A stretch of 64,000 bases of DNA from Kangiella sp. TOML190 (GCF_023706045.1 NZ_BQYL01000001.1:558001-622000), one strand, 5' to 3'. Numbered from the stretch's first letter, positions 1 through 9,184 are shown. Notes: generated by a model from the sequence alone, not told the origin. Numbers and translations: made by a program.

Positions 1-915
1 TGGCGCACCACATCTTGCGATTGGAAAAAGGTGAAGCTGATAGAATCAACGTCTTTAAGGACATTGATCACATGGCGCAAGCCGGAGGCGCTGACCGCGT
101 GGCAAATCCACTTGGGTAATGTCGCCCGTGATTACAGCTTTAGAATTAAAGCCGATACGCGTTAAAAACATCTTCATCTGCTCAGGAGTGGTGTTCTGAC
201 TTTCGTCTAAAATGACAAAAGCATCGTTTAGAGTACGACCGCGCATATAAGCTAGTGGCGCCACTTCGATCACGTTGCGCTCCATCAACTTAGCGACCTT
301 ATCAAAACCAAACATTTCGTATAAGGCATCGTACAAGGGGCGCAAATAAGGATCAACTTTTTGCGCTAAATCACCCGGCAGAAAACCCAAACGCTCGCCC
401 GCTTCCACCGCCGGACGAGTTAATAAAATTCGTCTGACCTGCTGTTTTTCCCAAGCATCCACCGCGCTGGCAACCGCCAAATACGTTTTGCCCGTCCCCG
501 CAGGGCCAATACCAAAGGAAATATCATGATGTTTAATCGCCTGAATATAATGCTTTTGGTTAGGGCTTCTGGGCTTGATCAAACCGCGCTTAGTTATCAA
601 TTTAACATCATCGCTGGCGGGCGTTGTCGCCAAAGCTTGCTCGGCCATCACCTCTTGAATCGCTAAATGCACATCGGCGCTGTCGAGATCTAAACTTTTC
701 TTGGTTTGCTGATACAAAGATTCCATTGCCTGACGCGCAGCGCCAGCATTTTTGGCTTCACCAATCACCTGCACCTGATTCTCGCGCACATTAATCTCCA
801 CCCCGAGGCGACGCTCGAGATGTTTTAGGTGTTCATCCAAATAGCCCAGCAAAGCCGATAAACGGGCGTTATCGGCAGGCAAGAGATCGAATGATTGGGA
901 ACTTAATTCCGACAT
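1..915 (-). CDS. ybeZ: PhoH-like ATPase YbeZ, partial and frameshifted
   Basis: PhoH-family P-loop ATPase, a cytoplasmic protein that in E. coli works with the endoribonuclease YbeY in rRNA and RNA metabolism. The sequence shows a Walker A motif GPAGTGKT, the family signature RPAVEAGERLGFLPGD and the Walker B-like ILDESQNTT. The start at 915 has an AGGA ribosome binding site. After VDLPRGQ (about position 92) the frame breaks: the expected S-G-L-R-H-V-I continuation is in another frame and runs to the window edge through S-F-T-F-F and D-V-V-R. One extra G near 84-90 explains this. It lies directly downstream of miaB, the E. coli order miaB-ybeZ-ybeY; ybeY would lie beyond the left edge. Confidence 0.9.
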
Positions 916-967
916 AGATACAATCCTAATTCCGTTTGCTACTAACGATTAGTACCAACACTAACCC

Positions 968-2344
968 CTAATAAATTTTACCATCGGCAATAAATTCACC
1001 GCGCAAAGAGTTAGGAAAAGCATCGCTAATATCCACTTCAACGAATTTGCCGATGACCGAATGCGGCGCCACGAAATTCACGATACGGTTATTTTCAGTA
1101 CGCCCACGCAGCTCCATCGGATCTTTCTTCGAAGGCCCTTCCACCAAAACCGTTTGTCGAGTGCCGACCATATTACGGCTAATGGAAAATGCTTGTTGGT
1201 TGATGCGTTGTTGCAACAAACTCAAACGCTGCTTTTTCGTCTCTTCCGGCGTATCGTCGACTAGATCTGATGCTGGCGTACCAGGACGAGCGCTATAAAT
1301 AAAGCTGAAAGAGTGATCGTAACCAATATCAGCAATCAAGTTCATGGTATCTTCAAAATCACCATCTGTTTCGCCAGGAAAGCCGATAATAAAATCTGAA
1401 GACATGGAAATATTGGGGCGAATTTTACGCAATTTGCGGATCTTCGACTTGTATTCCAACGCTGTATGGCCACGCTTCATCATGGCGAGCACTCGATCAG
1501 AACCCGATTGTACTGGCAAGTGTAAATGACTGACCAATTCAGGCACTTCGGCGTAAACGTCAATCAAGCGCTCAGAAAATTCCACCGGATGCGAGGTGGT
1601 ATAACGAATTCGATCAATACCATCAATCGCCGCCACATAAGTGATTAATTCTGCTAAATCGGCTTTATGACCTTCATGCGTAATACCGCGATAGGCATTA
1701 ACATTTTGGCCCAACAAATTAATTTCGCGAACCCCTTGTGCGGCCAATTGCGCACACTCTGCCAACACATCATCAAACGGACGGCTGACTTCTTCACCGC
1801 GGGTATAGGGTACTACGCAGAAAGAACAGTATTTGGAACACCCTTCCATCACCGAAACAAAAGCGGTTGGTCCTTCGGCGCGAGGCTCTGGCAAGCGATC
1901 AAATTTCTCGATTTCAGGGAAGCTGATATCCAGCACTACCTTTTTTTGACCTGAAGCTTGCTTGATCATTTCAGGTAAGCGATGCAAGGTTTGTGGCCCA
2001 AAAATAACGTCCACATAAGGCGCTCTTTGACGAATAACATTACCTTCTTGCGAAGCCACACAACCGCCAACACCGATAATCAGATCCGGTTTATCATTTT
2101 TAAGATTTTTCCACTGACCAAGTTGTGAAAACACTTTTTCTTGGGCTTTTTCACGGATCGAGCAGGTATTGAGCAAAATCACGTCGGCTTCTTCTGCCGA
2201 CGCAGCCGCTTCAAGGCCATGGGTTTTGTTCAGCAGATCCGACATACGCGAAGAATCGTATTCGTTCATCTGACAACCCCAGGTTTTGATAAATAACTTT
2301 TTCGTTGCCGTTTCAGCCTGCGGGCTAACTAGTTGCTCACTCAT
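968..2344 (-). CDS. miaB: tRNA-2-methylthio-N6-dimethylallyladenosine synthase MiaB
   Basis: Radical-SAM methylthiotransferase that turns i6A37 into ms2i6A37 in tRNAs reading UNN codons, in the cytoplasm. The 458-residue protein has the N-terminal cluster cysteines C24, C61 and C95, the radical-SAM CxxxCxxC at C169, C173 and C176 ([10 protein letters not shown]), and a C-terminal TRAM domain (about 385-450). Length and order match full-length family members. There is no strong ribosome binding site before the ATG at 2344, but the protein starts where homologues do. ybeZ follows after 52 bases, so the two are probably co-transcribed. A TATAAT box lies 35 bases upstream of the start. Confidence 0.97.
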   Translation of the reverse strand: MSEQLVSPQAETATKKLFIKTWGCQMNEYDSSRMSDLLNKTHGLEAAASAEEADVILLNTCSIREKAQEKVFSQLGQWKNLKNDKPDLIIGVGGCVASQEGNVIRQRAPYVDVIFGPQTLHRLPEMIKQASGQKKVVLDISFPEIEKFDRLPEPRAEGPTAFVSVMEGCSKYCSFCVVPYTRGEEVSRPFDDVLAECAQLAAQGVREINLLGQNVNAYRGITHEGHKADLAELITYVAAIDGIDRIRYTTSHPVEFSERLIDVYAEVPELVSHLHLPVQSGSDRVLAMMKRGHTALEYKSKIRKLRKIRPNISMSSDFIIGFPGETDGDFEDTMNLIADIGYDHSFSFIYSARPGTPASDLVDDTPEETKKQRLSLLQQRINQQAFSISRNMVGTRQTVLVEGPSKKDPMELRGRTENNRIVNFVAPHSVIGKFVEVDISDAFPNSLRGEFIADGKIY

Positions 2345-2379
2345 GGATGGAAAACTAAATTCTTTAAAAAAGGGCGCGA

Positions 2380-2411
2380 ATTATAGCTTAATCTGGCAAG
2401 GCTCGCCAGAT
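2380..2411 (-). promoter_or_regulatory. Candidate miaB promoter with overlapping inverted repeat
   Basis: A perfect TATAAT lies at 2380-2385 on the minus strand, followed by TCGCGCC. The -35 region (about 2403-2408, TGGCGA) is weak and sits inside a 6-bp perfect inverted repeat, TCTGGC...GCCAGA, at 2392-2410 (7-base loop). The repeat could be an operator or the remains of a terminator. No function has been shown. Confidence 0.5.
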
Positions 2412-2465
2412 AATCATGGTTATTTTTTAGCCACATTTTAACCGCCGACAAGCAAGACGCTTAGA

Positions 2466-2879
2466 TTAGCGTTTTTTACGATTCTTCCATTTTTTGCGGA
2501 TTTTAGCCTTCTGCTCTGGCGACAAAGATTGGAACCATTTATAGCGCTGCATCAAAATTTTTCTTTTAGAATCAGACATTTGTGAGAAACGTGTAAAGTT
2601 TTTCTTAATCGCCTGCTTTTTAGTAGGGGACAAATTATTCCAACGCTTAATCAATTTTTGGGTACGCTGGCGCTGCTCGGGCGACATACTGAGCCAATTA
2701 TTAGCGCCTTTAAGCAACTTTTGTCGACGCTCACTATCCAGTTCACCCCAACGGTTCTCAAAAGGAGCTAATATTTTCTGTTGCTCAGCACTCAGTTGCT
2801 GCCAGTTTAGCTCTTCAAGCGCACTCAGCTGGAGACTAAACCCTAACAACAAGCATAAAACCAAACTTTTGATCTTCAT
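2466..2879 (-). CDS. DUF3106-family exported protein
   Basis: A small, very basic protein of 137 residues with a signal peptide (about 1-20), followed by tandem short helical units built around W..LSPEQ(R/K)..(L)..R. At least five copies are visible: LSAEQQ, MSPEQR, LSPTKK, MSDSKR and LSPEQK. This pattern is typical of DUF3106, whose function is unknown. The ATG at 2879 has an AAAGGAGA ribosome binding site and overlaps the stop of the preceding gene by four bases, so it is translationally coupled. It is the last gene of the sigma-factor operon, which suggests an envelope role under control of that sigma factor (inference). Confidence 0.8.
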   Translation of the reverse strand: MKIKSLVLCLLLGFSLQLSALEELNWQQLSAEQQKILAPFENRWGELDSERRQKLLKGANNWLSMSPEQRQRTQKLIKRWNNLSPTKKQAIKKNFTRFSQMSDSKRKILMQRYKWFQSLSPEQKAKIRKKWKNRKKR

Positions 2880-3223
2880 CGGTCGTCTCCTTTGTCCGTA
2901 GCTTTATTCTCGTCTTGCGGTATCTCTTGTTCCAACCAAAATAACCATTGCTCCACTTTTTCTTGCTGCCTCTGTTGTTGGCTTTGGCTGAGTGGCTTTG
3001 GCTTGGTTTGCTTTTGCTTATTAGCTTGGGCATTTACCTTAAGCGGCGACTTGGTTGGCAAATCCATTTCTGATAGGAGTAATAAAAAGTCTTCATCCAA
3101 CAAGGGCGGATGTTTCTCCTCAGAAGCTTTTGATTTCGGCTCTGATGTTTCTGTTGCTGCTAACATTAAGGGGAAACTCATGATCAATACACCTTTAATG
3201 AGTTTCCTGCTCAAGCCATTCAT
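2876..3223 (-). CDS. Hypothetical exported protein of the sigma-factor operon
   Basis: A 115-residue protein that I do not recognise. It has a hydrophobic N-terminus (about 8-23, ending AATE) that looks like a signal peptide. A Lys/Glu/Pro-rich middle follows, then a Gln-rich stretch and an acidic helical segment containing VEQWLFWLEQE. The start at 3223 has AGGAGC about ten bases upstream and overlaps the previous gene by 29 bases. The stop overlaps the DUF3106 gene by four bases. In this operon position other bacteria often encode a small periplasmic or membrane partner, and it may play that part. The start could also be the internal Met 15. Confidence 0.65.
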   Translation of the reverse strand: MNGLSRKLIKGVLIMSFPLMLAATETSEPKSKASEEKHPPLLDEDFLLLLSEMDLPTKSPLKVNAQANKQKQTKPKPLSQSQQQRQQEKVEQWLFWLEQEIPQDENKATDKGDDR

Positions 3224-3551
3224 AAAACTCTAGCTCCTGATAAAATTCAATCTCGTCAGTCGCCATAATAATGGGGATCTCCTCAGGATTAAATGCTAAG
3301 GAAGTATCTGTAGACATTTTATTCCAATTCACACCGATAAATACCATGACAAAAGTCGCTGCTAAAGCGCTAGGAATGGCCAACTTGCGCCAATCAGAAA
3401 TCGATTGATTGGCCTCTGCAGTATCCAGTACTTCTTGGCGCATCGACGCTAAACGCTGACGAACCTCGGGCGATACTTGTGCATCGGTCATAGACTCGCT
3501 CCGATACTGTTTTTCAACTTCCGATAACCATTTATCTTGTTTATCACTCAT
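3195..3551 (-). CDS. Putative anti-sigma-like single-pass membrane protein (DUF3619-like)
   Basis: 118 residues with a charged cytoplasmic N-terminal half (about 1-60, helical, Q/E/R-rich, containing VSPEVRQRLASMRQEVLD), one membrane helix (about 65-82, ALAATFVMVFIGVNW) and an acidic C-terminal tail. The ATG at 3551 is preferred over the GTG at 3560 because AGGTG lies eight bases before it. The layout, directly behind an ECF sigma factor, is that of a membrane-bound sigma regulator; similarity to DUF3619 is from memory of the pattern. The anti-sigma role is inferred from position and topology, not from a recognisable ZAS or RsiW motif. Confidence 0.65.
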   Translation of the reverse strand: MSDKQDKWLSEVEKQYRSESMTDAQVSPEVRQRLASMRQEVLDTAEANQSISDWRKLAIPSALAATFVMVFIGVNWNKMSTDTSLAFNPEEIPIIMATDEIEFYQELEFYEWLEQETH

Positions 3552-3599
3552 AATTTTCACCTAAAGATTTTAACAAAGAACTTTTCATCAAAAACTTGT

Positions 3600-4145
3600 T
3601 CAAGTTAAAACCTTCTCACCTAAAACACCTCTTAATTTTTGCATTGCTCGGGACAAATGAGTTTTCACCGTACCAGTGCTACAGCCCATAATATCCGCCG
3701 TTTCTTTCACATCTGCCTGTTCAATCATGCGCAATAAGAATACTTGCTGCTGCTTCAATGGCAGCTCATTCACAGCCAGCTGTAATTGCTGCATGGATTG
3801 GTTTATGCTCAATTTATTTTCTGGCTCCCAATCTTGGCGATCCGCACTAGCTTCTAGCAATGAATATTCTTGTTCGTTCGAATTCCGATTAAACACTGAG
3901 CCCATGATACTGCGCACTTTTTGCTTGCGATACCAATCGCGGATGCGGCTTTGTAATATCCGATAAAACAAAGGCTTCCATTGCTCACTGGGCTTATTTG
4001 CATACTTAGTCACTAGTTTCATCATACTATCTTGCACTATATCCAGAGCTTCTTCACGCTGCGAAGTCGCAGCATAAGCCATGCGATAGGCCGAAGCTTC
4101 AACGCTCGCTAAAAACCGGTCCAACTGTGCGCGATTCTTCAGCAC
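3600..4145 (-). CDS. ECF-type RNA polymerase sigma factor
   Basis: A 181-residue sigma-70-family extracytoplasmic-function factor. Region 2 is at about 15-85 (AYRMAYAATSQREEALDIVQDSMMKLV, here spread over residues 20-46). Region 4 is at about 120-175, with ELPLKQQQVFLLR and a helix-turn-helix ending GTVKTHLSRAMQKL. There is no region 3, as expected for ECF factors. It starts at GTG 4145 with a TAAGGT ribosome binding site. It heads an operon with a membrane protein, an exported protein and a DUF3106 protein, a layout seen in other Proteobacteria; its signal and regulon are unknown. Confidence 0.9.
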   Translation of the reverse strand: MLKNRAQLDRFLASVEASAYRMAYAATSQREEALDIVQDSMMKLVTKYANKPSEQWKPLFYRILQSRIRDWYRKQKVRSIMGSVFNRNSNEQEYSLLEASADRQDWEPENKLSINQSMQQLQLAVNELPLKQQQVFLLRMIEQADVKETADIMGCSTGTVKTHLSRAMQKLRGVLGEKVLT

Positions 4146-4276
4146 GATTTACCTTACCCTATCCTTAACCTAGTGGTTATCTTGGTCATTATCTTTTAGC
4201 TTAGATTACTAATAGAACGTTCAAAGTCGCTCTTGGTTGACTTATCATTAACATTGTCCCATCACCACTGCCCAAT

Positions 4277-5152
4277 CTAATTGAATAACACAAAACTTAG
4301 GCCAGCATAATAAAAACCATCAAAGCTTTCCGCTTTACTATGACCAACCAGTAACCGTAAATCCAGATATTGGTTTAGCGGAAATTGATAATTAAATTCC
4401 AATTGGTCATTGTTAATCCGATCAAAAGCAGATTGGTTTTGCTGATAATCCAAACTCACCGACTGCAAGCCTAAATCAAAACTATAACCAACTCTGACCC
4501 CCCTAGATTTATCCAGCACACTGTCGTCGGATGCAAAAATAAAACGGGTATAAAAATCGAAAGCCTCTGTCTCAATTAAGCGTCCTCGATAATCATAATT
4601 GTTCGCCTCAAGATTAATAAACCAGCGCTCATTAGGGAAAAAACTGGCAAAAATACCATAGCCAACGCCAGTAATATCTTCCTTAAAAGTCCGACCCGAA
4701 AAGTTAAAGTTAGCCACCTTAAACTCCAAATCACGATAAATCGCATTAACACCTAACTCATAACTATCCTGCTTCCAACTGGGACTAATCTTGAGATCGT
4801 GCGATTCAATGGTCTTATCGTCCGTCCAGCGGCTTACATCAAAACCCCACTGCCAATCGCCTAACTCCAGTTGATAGCCTGCACCATATTTTAACAAGTC
4901 TTCGGAAGTTTCATTGGCAAACGGATTCGGCTGGCTGATATCGATAGAAAGGATTTTGGTTCGGTGAAAATACACATCAAACCACGATTTCTCATCGGCC
5001 TGAAAGGTCATGGCAAACGACCAATCTTCAGCATCATCCTCATCTTTTTGATAACCAAACTCTAATAAAATTCCTGCTTTATCTTCTGCCACAAGCTGCA
5101 CACAGAAAAGGCTAACCGCAAACCCCAACAATAATTTTGTCCAGTCGGACAT
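4277..5152 (-). CDS. Predicted outer-membrane beta-barrel protein
   Basis: 291 residues of unknown family. A signal peptide (about 1-22, ending VAED) is followed by alternating polar and aromatic strands throughout, such as WFDVYFHRTKILSID, LEFNYQFPL and YLDLRLLVG. The protein ends in a hydrophobic strand, AGLSFVLFN. This is the pattern of a small outer-membrane barrel of roughly 12-14 strands. The ATG at 5152 has AAGGAG six bases upstream. It lies just after a lipoprotein gene on the same strand (80-base gap), so the two may be co-expressed. No porin family is recognised. Confidence 0.65.
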   Translation of the reverse strand: MSDWTKLLLGFAVSLFCVQLVAEDKAGILLEFGYQKDEDDAEDWSFAMTFQADEKSWFDVYFHRTKILSIDISQPNPFANETSEDLLKYGAGYQLELGDWQWGFDVSRWTDDKTIESHDLKISPSWKQDSYELGVNAIYRDLEFKVANFNFSGRTFKEDITGVGYGIFASFFPNERWFINLEANNYDYRGRLIETEAFDFYTRFIFASDDSVLDKSRGVRVGYSFDLGLQSVSLDYQQNQSAFDRINNDQLEFNYQFPLNQYLDLRLLVGHSKAESFDGFYYAGLSFVLFN

Positions 5153-5232
5153 AATAACTCCTTAATCAATAACACAAGGTGAATAGACTTGAGGCCTATT
5201 CACCTATTAATGTTTAATTATCTATCACGATT

Positions 5233-7146
5233 CTAATCGTTATTGGCGCCCAGTTTCACCACCATTTTTGCAATCTGATATTGGTTAGTATCTTCTTGGT
5301 AACCGCCATTGGCAAATAGCGCTTTGACCAAGTGCCCCTGATCCAGGCGCGCTTGCAAATCCGAAACAAAATTTTCGAATGAAGAATGTAGCGTTATATT
5401 GTCAGATTCTTTGATAGCGAATAAACCCAGTCCCGATGATTTAGGCAGCATTAACCAACCTTCTGCTAAATCATTCAAATCGGTAATAATACCGCCTCGA
5501 CGCAAATAATGGCGCTCACCCAACTCTGGATTTAGCAAGTCTATTGCCATAGCGTTTGCATCCAGTTGACTAAAGGCTTGCGCAGAACCATCATCCAACC
5601 ACGAGACTAACATTTTTGCCCCAGACTCAGTGTAATCGATCACGCTCGCAGCGTTAAAATCCACTGGCGCTGCCGCGAAATCATTAACGAAGCCTGTAAC
5701 TCTTAGTGGCGCGTTAATCGAAGGGTTAGGCACCAAGTTACCCAGACCAACTTGATAAGCCATCGGATCCGCGTCTAAATCACTCGATTGACCAGTCCCG
5801 CTAAAATCAAACCTATCAGGATTGCGACGATCGATCACTTGTAAATCAAGCTCCAGCTCGCTGCCCAAATCTTGATTTAGAGTCCCCGCTATCGAAGTTA
5901 AGAGCAAACGCACGCTACCTTGGGTTGCATCCAACACTTGATTAGCATCAGAGTCTTCACTCTCTTCTAGAGCCTCGAATGTTCCTAGGACACTAACTCT
6001 TTGCCCGACAGAAACCGAAGCTTTAGTTAATTCTTCACTGTGCAAAAATTGCTTTTTATAATGAGTCTCATCACCAATTTTCACTGTCACTAACTCGTGA
6101 AAACCGACCTCGCCATCGGTTCTTACCAAAGTAACACCTTTTAAGGTTAATTCATCCGCCTCGCGCGCCATCACACTACCTAAAGCAGCGTCAAATTCAC
6201 CACCCGGAACGCTTGAACCAGCATATACCTGCATCGCAGTAAATTTACCTGCGCTGCGGTCATAAGTGCCAAAAGCCACGGTCGCCGTACCTTGAGTTTG
6301 CTCAGCAAGCAAAGCTAATCCATCGCTACCCTGAAGCATCTCGCCGTTGATATCAAACAGGGTGTCATCATCCGTATGAATATTCACACCACCGAATTTT
6401 ATCTCTTGTTGTATACGATGGTAAAAAGGTCTCAAAGCTATGCGATAGTAAGCATCGTCAGTATTGACACGCAGCATAGGTCCGCGAATACGAAAGTCCT
6501 TTGTCTCGAGCGGGTTGATTTCAGCGGTTAGCGTTGTCCCTAAAACCGCCTCTACCGGCACCGCTTGCAGATCCACCTCATGCGAGGCTTCCAAATTGAA
6601 ATCAATCTCTAACATAGCCGGTACGCCCGGTACAATTCTTAATTGATCGCGGTTATCAAGGTTAATGGAAACCTCAACTTGATCGATAGGCTCACCAAGC
6701 GCATCCACTACCAGCGCCGTAGCGGCTTCGCCATCTTTTTCCACCTGCACATCTGCATCGCTGTAATCTAAAGTGACTAAAGCTTTGGTATAAATACCTT
6801 TGGGGATCGTGACCGCAGAAACCAGCTCGGATAATTCGGTATATTGAGCAAAATCCAACTGACTTGAGGCAGGCATTACATTCACCACAGTGCCATCCTG
6901 CTTAGTTAAGGTCATGGCTTTTAACTCAACCTGATAAGTTACAAAATCACCCTCTGCATCGGTCACATCAATTAGCAAGGTTCCACATTCATCATTGGTA
7001 TTGTCTTCATCCGTAGTTTCACAAGCTTTACTCACTGGTGGCGGCGGCTCCGCCTCTGGGCTCGAGCTGCCTCCGCAAGCAGCCAGCAGTAGCAACATGC
7101 TTGCTATTAATAAAGACTTACCTCCGTTATTGGCTAAAGTCACCAT
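5233..7146 (-). CDS. Large lipoprotein with DUF4382-like N-terminal domain
   Basis: 637 residues. The ATG at 7146 is chosen over longer in-frame starts because it has a strong GGAGG site six bases upstream and gives a clean lipoprotein signal peptide with lipobox LLAAC (Cys24). A Ser/Glu/Pro linker follows. Then comes a domain beginning GTLLIDVTDAEGDFVTYQVELKAM, seen across about residues 58-81, which resembles DUF4382 (calcium-binding-like, cell-surface). The rest contains repeated OB-like segments similar to DUF5666, for example VKIGDETHYKK and SVGQRVSVLGTFEAL. It is probably anchored in the outer membrane. Function unknown; the domain assignment is from pattern memory only. Confidence 0.7.
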   Translation of the reverse strand: MVTLANNGGKSLLIASMLLLLAACGGSSSPEAEPPPPVSKACETTDEDNTNDECGTLLIDVTDAEGDFVTYQVELKAMTLTKQDGTVVNVMPASSQLDFAQYTELSELVSAVTIPKGIYTKALVTLDYSDADVQVEKDGEAATALVVDALGEPIDQVEVSINLDNRDQLRIVPGVPAMLEIDFNLEASHEVDLQAVPVEAVLGTTLTAEINPLETKDFRIRGPMLRVNTDDAYYRIALRPFYHRIQQEIKFGGVNIHTDDDTLFDINGEMLQGSDGLALLAEQTQGTATVAFGTYDRSAGKFTAMQVYAGSSVPGGEFDAALGSVMAREADELTLKGVTLVRTDGEVGFHELVTVKIGDETHYKKQFLHSEELTKASVSVGQRVSVLGTFEALEESEDSDANQVLDATQGSVRLLLTSIAGTLNQDLGSELELDLQVIDRRNPDRFDFSGTGQSSDLDADPMAYQVGLGNLVPNPSINAPLRVTGFVNDFAAAPVDFNAASVIDYTESGAKMLVSWLDDGSAQAFSQLDANAMAIDLLNPELGERHYLRRGGIITDLNDLAEGWLMLPKSSGLGLFAIKESDNITLHSSFENFVSDLQARLDQGHLVKALFANGGYQEDTNQYQIAKMVVKLGANND

Positions 7147-7375
7147 AGCTTCCTCCAAGTTATCAATAATAATTAGACTCAAAGTAATAAACGTATTAAC
7201 TCGCCATTGGTTGACTGGAAAAATGTAAAGCGACATTTTTTGGCCACATTTAGCCGCATTATTTCCAGATTCAAAACATCTAAAAGCCACAAGCCTTTGC
7301 TTAAATAACACTCAAGCAAAACAATTAGTCGCAATAAAGCGGCAGATTTATTACTTAAAAACCTTGGAGATTGTT

Positions 7376-7912
7376 ATGAAGCTTTTACATCTATCAAAAA
7401 AATCCATTAGCAAAGTAGTCGCTTGTGCCATGCTGCCAGTTAACTTAATCGCTAACGTACAAGCAGCCGAAAAGCTTAAAATTGATGAGCTCGGCCACCT
7501 TGCCTATCAACAACAAGGACAAGCTAAAAAGAAAATTCCCGTTGCCACTAGCGTTGTCAGTCGTAGCCTTAATGGAAGAACTCAGGTTGAGGTAAGTCAA
7601 ATCTTTACCCACTCGGGCGAGACCAATATTCAGGCGGAATACTTTTTCCCGATCCCAGAAGCCAGTCAACTAATCGACTTTCAAATTTCAAATGACTTGG
7701 AATTAACAGGCGATATGCCGCCAAAGTCGGTGATTTTAAAAAGCAATGATCAGGTCACCATTATGTACCAATTTATCACTGCTGAAGACAACAGCTATCA
7801 CGCCAGTTTAATGGGCTTTCCTGCGGCCAGATCTCACGATAAGTCTCAAGATGAATCTCACGAACAGCTTCGCCAGAATCCGCTGGCCAATAAAATGATT
7901 GCTAGTCGCTGA
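7376..7912 (+). CDS. Exported protein with VIT-like domain
   Basis: 178 residues. The ATG at 7376 has TTGGAGA immediately upstream. The signal peptide is about 1-28, ending VQAAEK. The core (about 50-120) holds VEVSQIFTHSGETNIQAEYF and FPIPEASQLIDFQI, which strongly resembles the start of a VIT (vault/inter-alpha-trypsin) domain found in large VIT-VWA surface proteins. Here no VWA domain follows; the protein ends in a short charged tail. It could be a stand-alone VIT-like secreted protein or a shortened relative of the large proteins. It is divergent from the lipoprotein gene, with a 229-base shared upstream region and a terminator of its own. Confidence 0.6.
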   Translation: MKLLHLSKKSISKVVACAMLPVNLIANVQAAEKLKIDELGHLAYQQQGQAKKKIPVATSVVSRSLNGRTQVEVSQIFTHSGETNIQAEYFFPIPEASQLIDFQISNDLELTGDMPPKSVILKSNDQVTIMYQFITAEDNSYHASLMGFPAARSHDKSQDESHEQLRQNPLANKMIASR

Positions 7913-7935
7913 TTTAATTTTTTACGAGTTCCCCA

Positions 7936-7969
7936 AAACAAACACCACAAGGAAGTGGCGTTTTTGTTT
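7936..7969 (+). terminator. Rho-independent terminator after the VIT-like gene
   Basis: The imperfect hairpin AACACCAC / GTGGCGTT (one mismatch, 6-base loop) is followed by TTTTTGTTT on the plus strand, 25 bases after the stop codon. Confidence 0.65.
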
Positions 7970-8054
7970 ACTCTCGGCCAGCGCATGACTCCTTAGGCTT
8001 TAACACAGTTTCGCTGATCTGGCTGTCTAAAGCTGGCTGGCCTGAGAGACCTAT

Positions 8055-8468
8055 TTAAAACCTATGGCTTTTATTTTTAATCGCCAATTTCCCACCTAGA
8101 ATTGCCGCCGGAACAATGGTTAATAGATTAACCACCATGAACCAGCCGGGATGCGGGATCATAAATATATTCACAATGGCTCCAAGCAATAAAATAGCAC
8201 CACAAATAAGCGCCAAAGTCAGTTTATTGGCAGCAGCTATTTTGCTACTTAAAAAGCCTGCAACAAAAGCTCCTGTGATATGCGCGATCAAAACAGTCAC
8301 TAGAGCACTTATAGGCAAGCCTTTAACGTAAGCCGCGAAGGCTTTTTTATCTTCTACACTCAAATTTTCCGGCCACGGAAAACGCGCCATATTTATCGAC
8401 TCAATGCCCATAATCACCAAACCAGCAACCACCAAAGCGACAACTACAGCTAAAATTTGTTTACTCAT
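8055..8468 (-). CDS. Hypothetical four-helix membrane protein
   Basis: 137 residues from the ATG at 8468, chosen because GGGGGA lies just upstream; a longer in-frame start at 8480 overlaps that site. Four hydrophobic segments are visible, at about 4-24, 54-74, 81-101 and 106-127, with a short soluble loop between the first two (NMARFPWPENLSVEDKK). It resembles small uncharacterised inner-membrane proteins of marine bacteria. It sits 23 bases after the DUF1579-like gene, probably in the same transcript. Function unknown. Confidence 0.65.
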   Translation of the reverse strand: MSKQILAVVVALVVAGLVIMGIESINMARFPWPENLSVEDKKAFAAYVKGLPISALVTVLIAHITGAFVAGFLSSKIAAANKLTLALICGAILLLGAIVNIFMIPHPGWFMVVNLLTIVPAAILGGKLAIKNKSHRF

Positions 8469-8491
8469 ACTTTCCCCCATTAAAAGCCTAA

Positions 8492-9022
8492 CTATTTTTT
8501 CTTCACTTTCTTTTTATACAAACCGTGGAAAATAGCACGCCAAGTTTTGCCCCTATCCGTTGAAAGGCTCCAAACCTGCAATACCGCATCATCTTTAGCT
8601 GTCCAACTGATTCGATTCAATAAAGGGCCTTGCGGAGTGTAACTTTCCCCTTCTAATACCATAGCGCCATCTTTGAGTCCGCCATCCAGTTGTAGCAAGG
8701 TGCCGCTATTATCAACCCAAGTTTGATGCCAACTAGCCGTGGAAGTATCGTAAATATTGTAGCTATGACCGCGATTTTTACTGACGCCCGTCCAATTTTC
8801 TTGCAAAGCACAACCAGCTAAAATTTTCACGATACGATTCTCACCCACTTTTTTATTATCAATATCGAACACTTCCCAATCACCTATCCAGAAATCAAAC
8901 TGGCGATACTCGTCGCTTGAACAAGGAATGGGGGTTGGCTCGGGCGGCGGTGCTTCTGATGCGCTAAGTTTTAACATTAATAGGCTGACAATCAGTACCC
9001 ACAAAACGCTTATGTTCTTCAC
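8492..9022 (-). CDS. Exported DUF1579-like protein
   Basis: 176 residues with a signal peptide (about 1-22) and a Pro-rich linker. A compact domain follows, containing FDFWIGDWEVFD, CALQENWTG, YNIYD, WHQTWVDNSG and LEGE. The FW-IG-W-V opening and the W-Q-WVD-G motif are typical of DUF1579-like lipocalin-fold proteins. It is likely periplasmic; substrate and role are unknown. It ends in a very basic tail (KKKVKKK). It probably forms a two-gene unit with the downstream membrane protein. Confidence 0.65.
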   Translation of the reverse strand: MKNISVLWVLIVSLLMLKLSASEAPPPEPTPIPCSSDEYRQFDFWIGDWEVFDIDNKKVGENRIVKILAGCALQENWTGVSKNRGHSYNIYDTSTASWHQTWVDNSGTLLQLDGGLKDGAMVLEGESYTPQGPLLNRISWTAKDDAVLQVWSLSTDRGKTWRAIFHGLYKKKVKKK

Positions 9023-9114
9023 CTTCTATCTCCTATCCGTGAGGTTAGATTTAACCAACAAAACGAAGCTGGTTAGCGACTATCATCGCGATTTAAGCTA
9101 CTTTTTGTCAAATC

Positions 9115-9145
9115 AAAAAAAGCTGGAAGCCTTTCAACTTCCAGC
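9115..9145 (-). terminator. Rho-independent terminator of the basic repeat protein gene
   Basis: On the minus strand, the perfect 8-bp stem GCTGGAAG/CTTCCAGC with an 8-base loop (9122-9145) is followed by seven T (9115-9121). It lies 40 bases after the stop codon of the 9185-9709 gene. Confidence 0.85.
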
Positions 9146-9184
9146 AAACCACTAGTATAGGAGTTACAACTAGTTAGGGGGTCT

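Noticed and set aside
2392-2411. Inverted repeat TCTGGC/GCCAGA as a terminator.
   Set aside because: No adjacent T-run on either strand; it overlaps the miaB promoter and is listed there instead.
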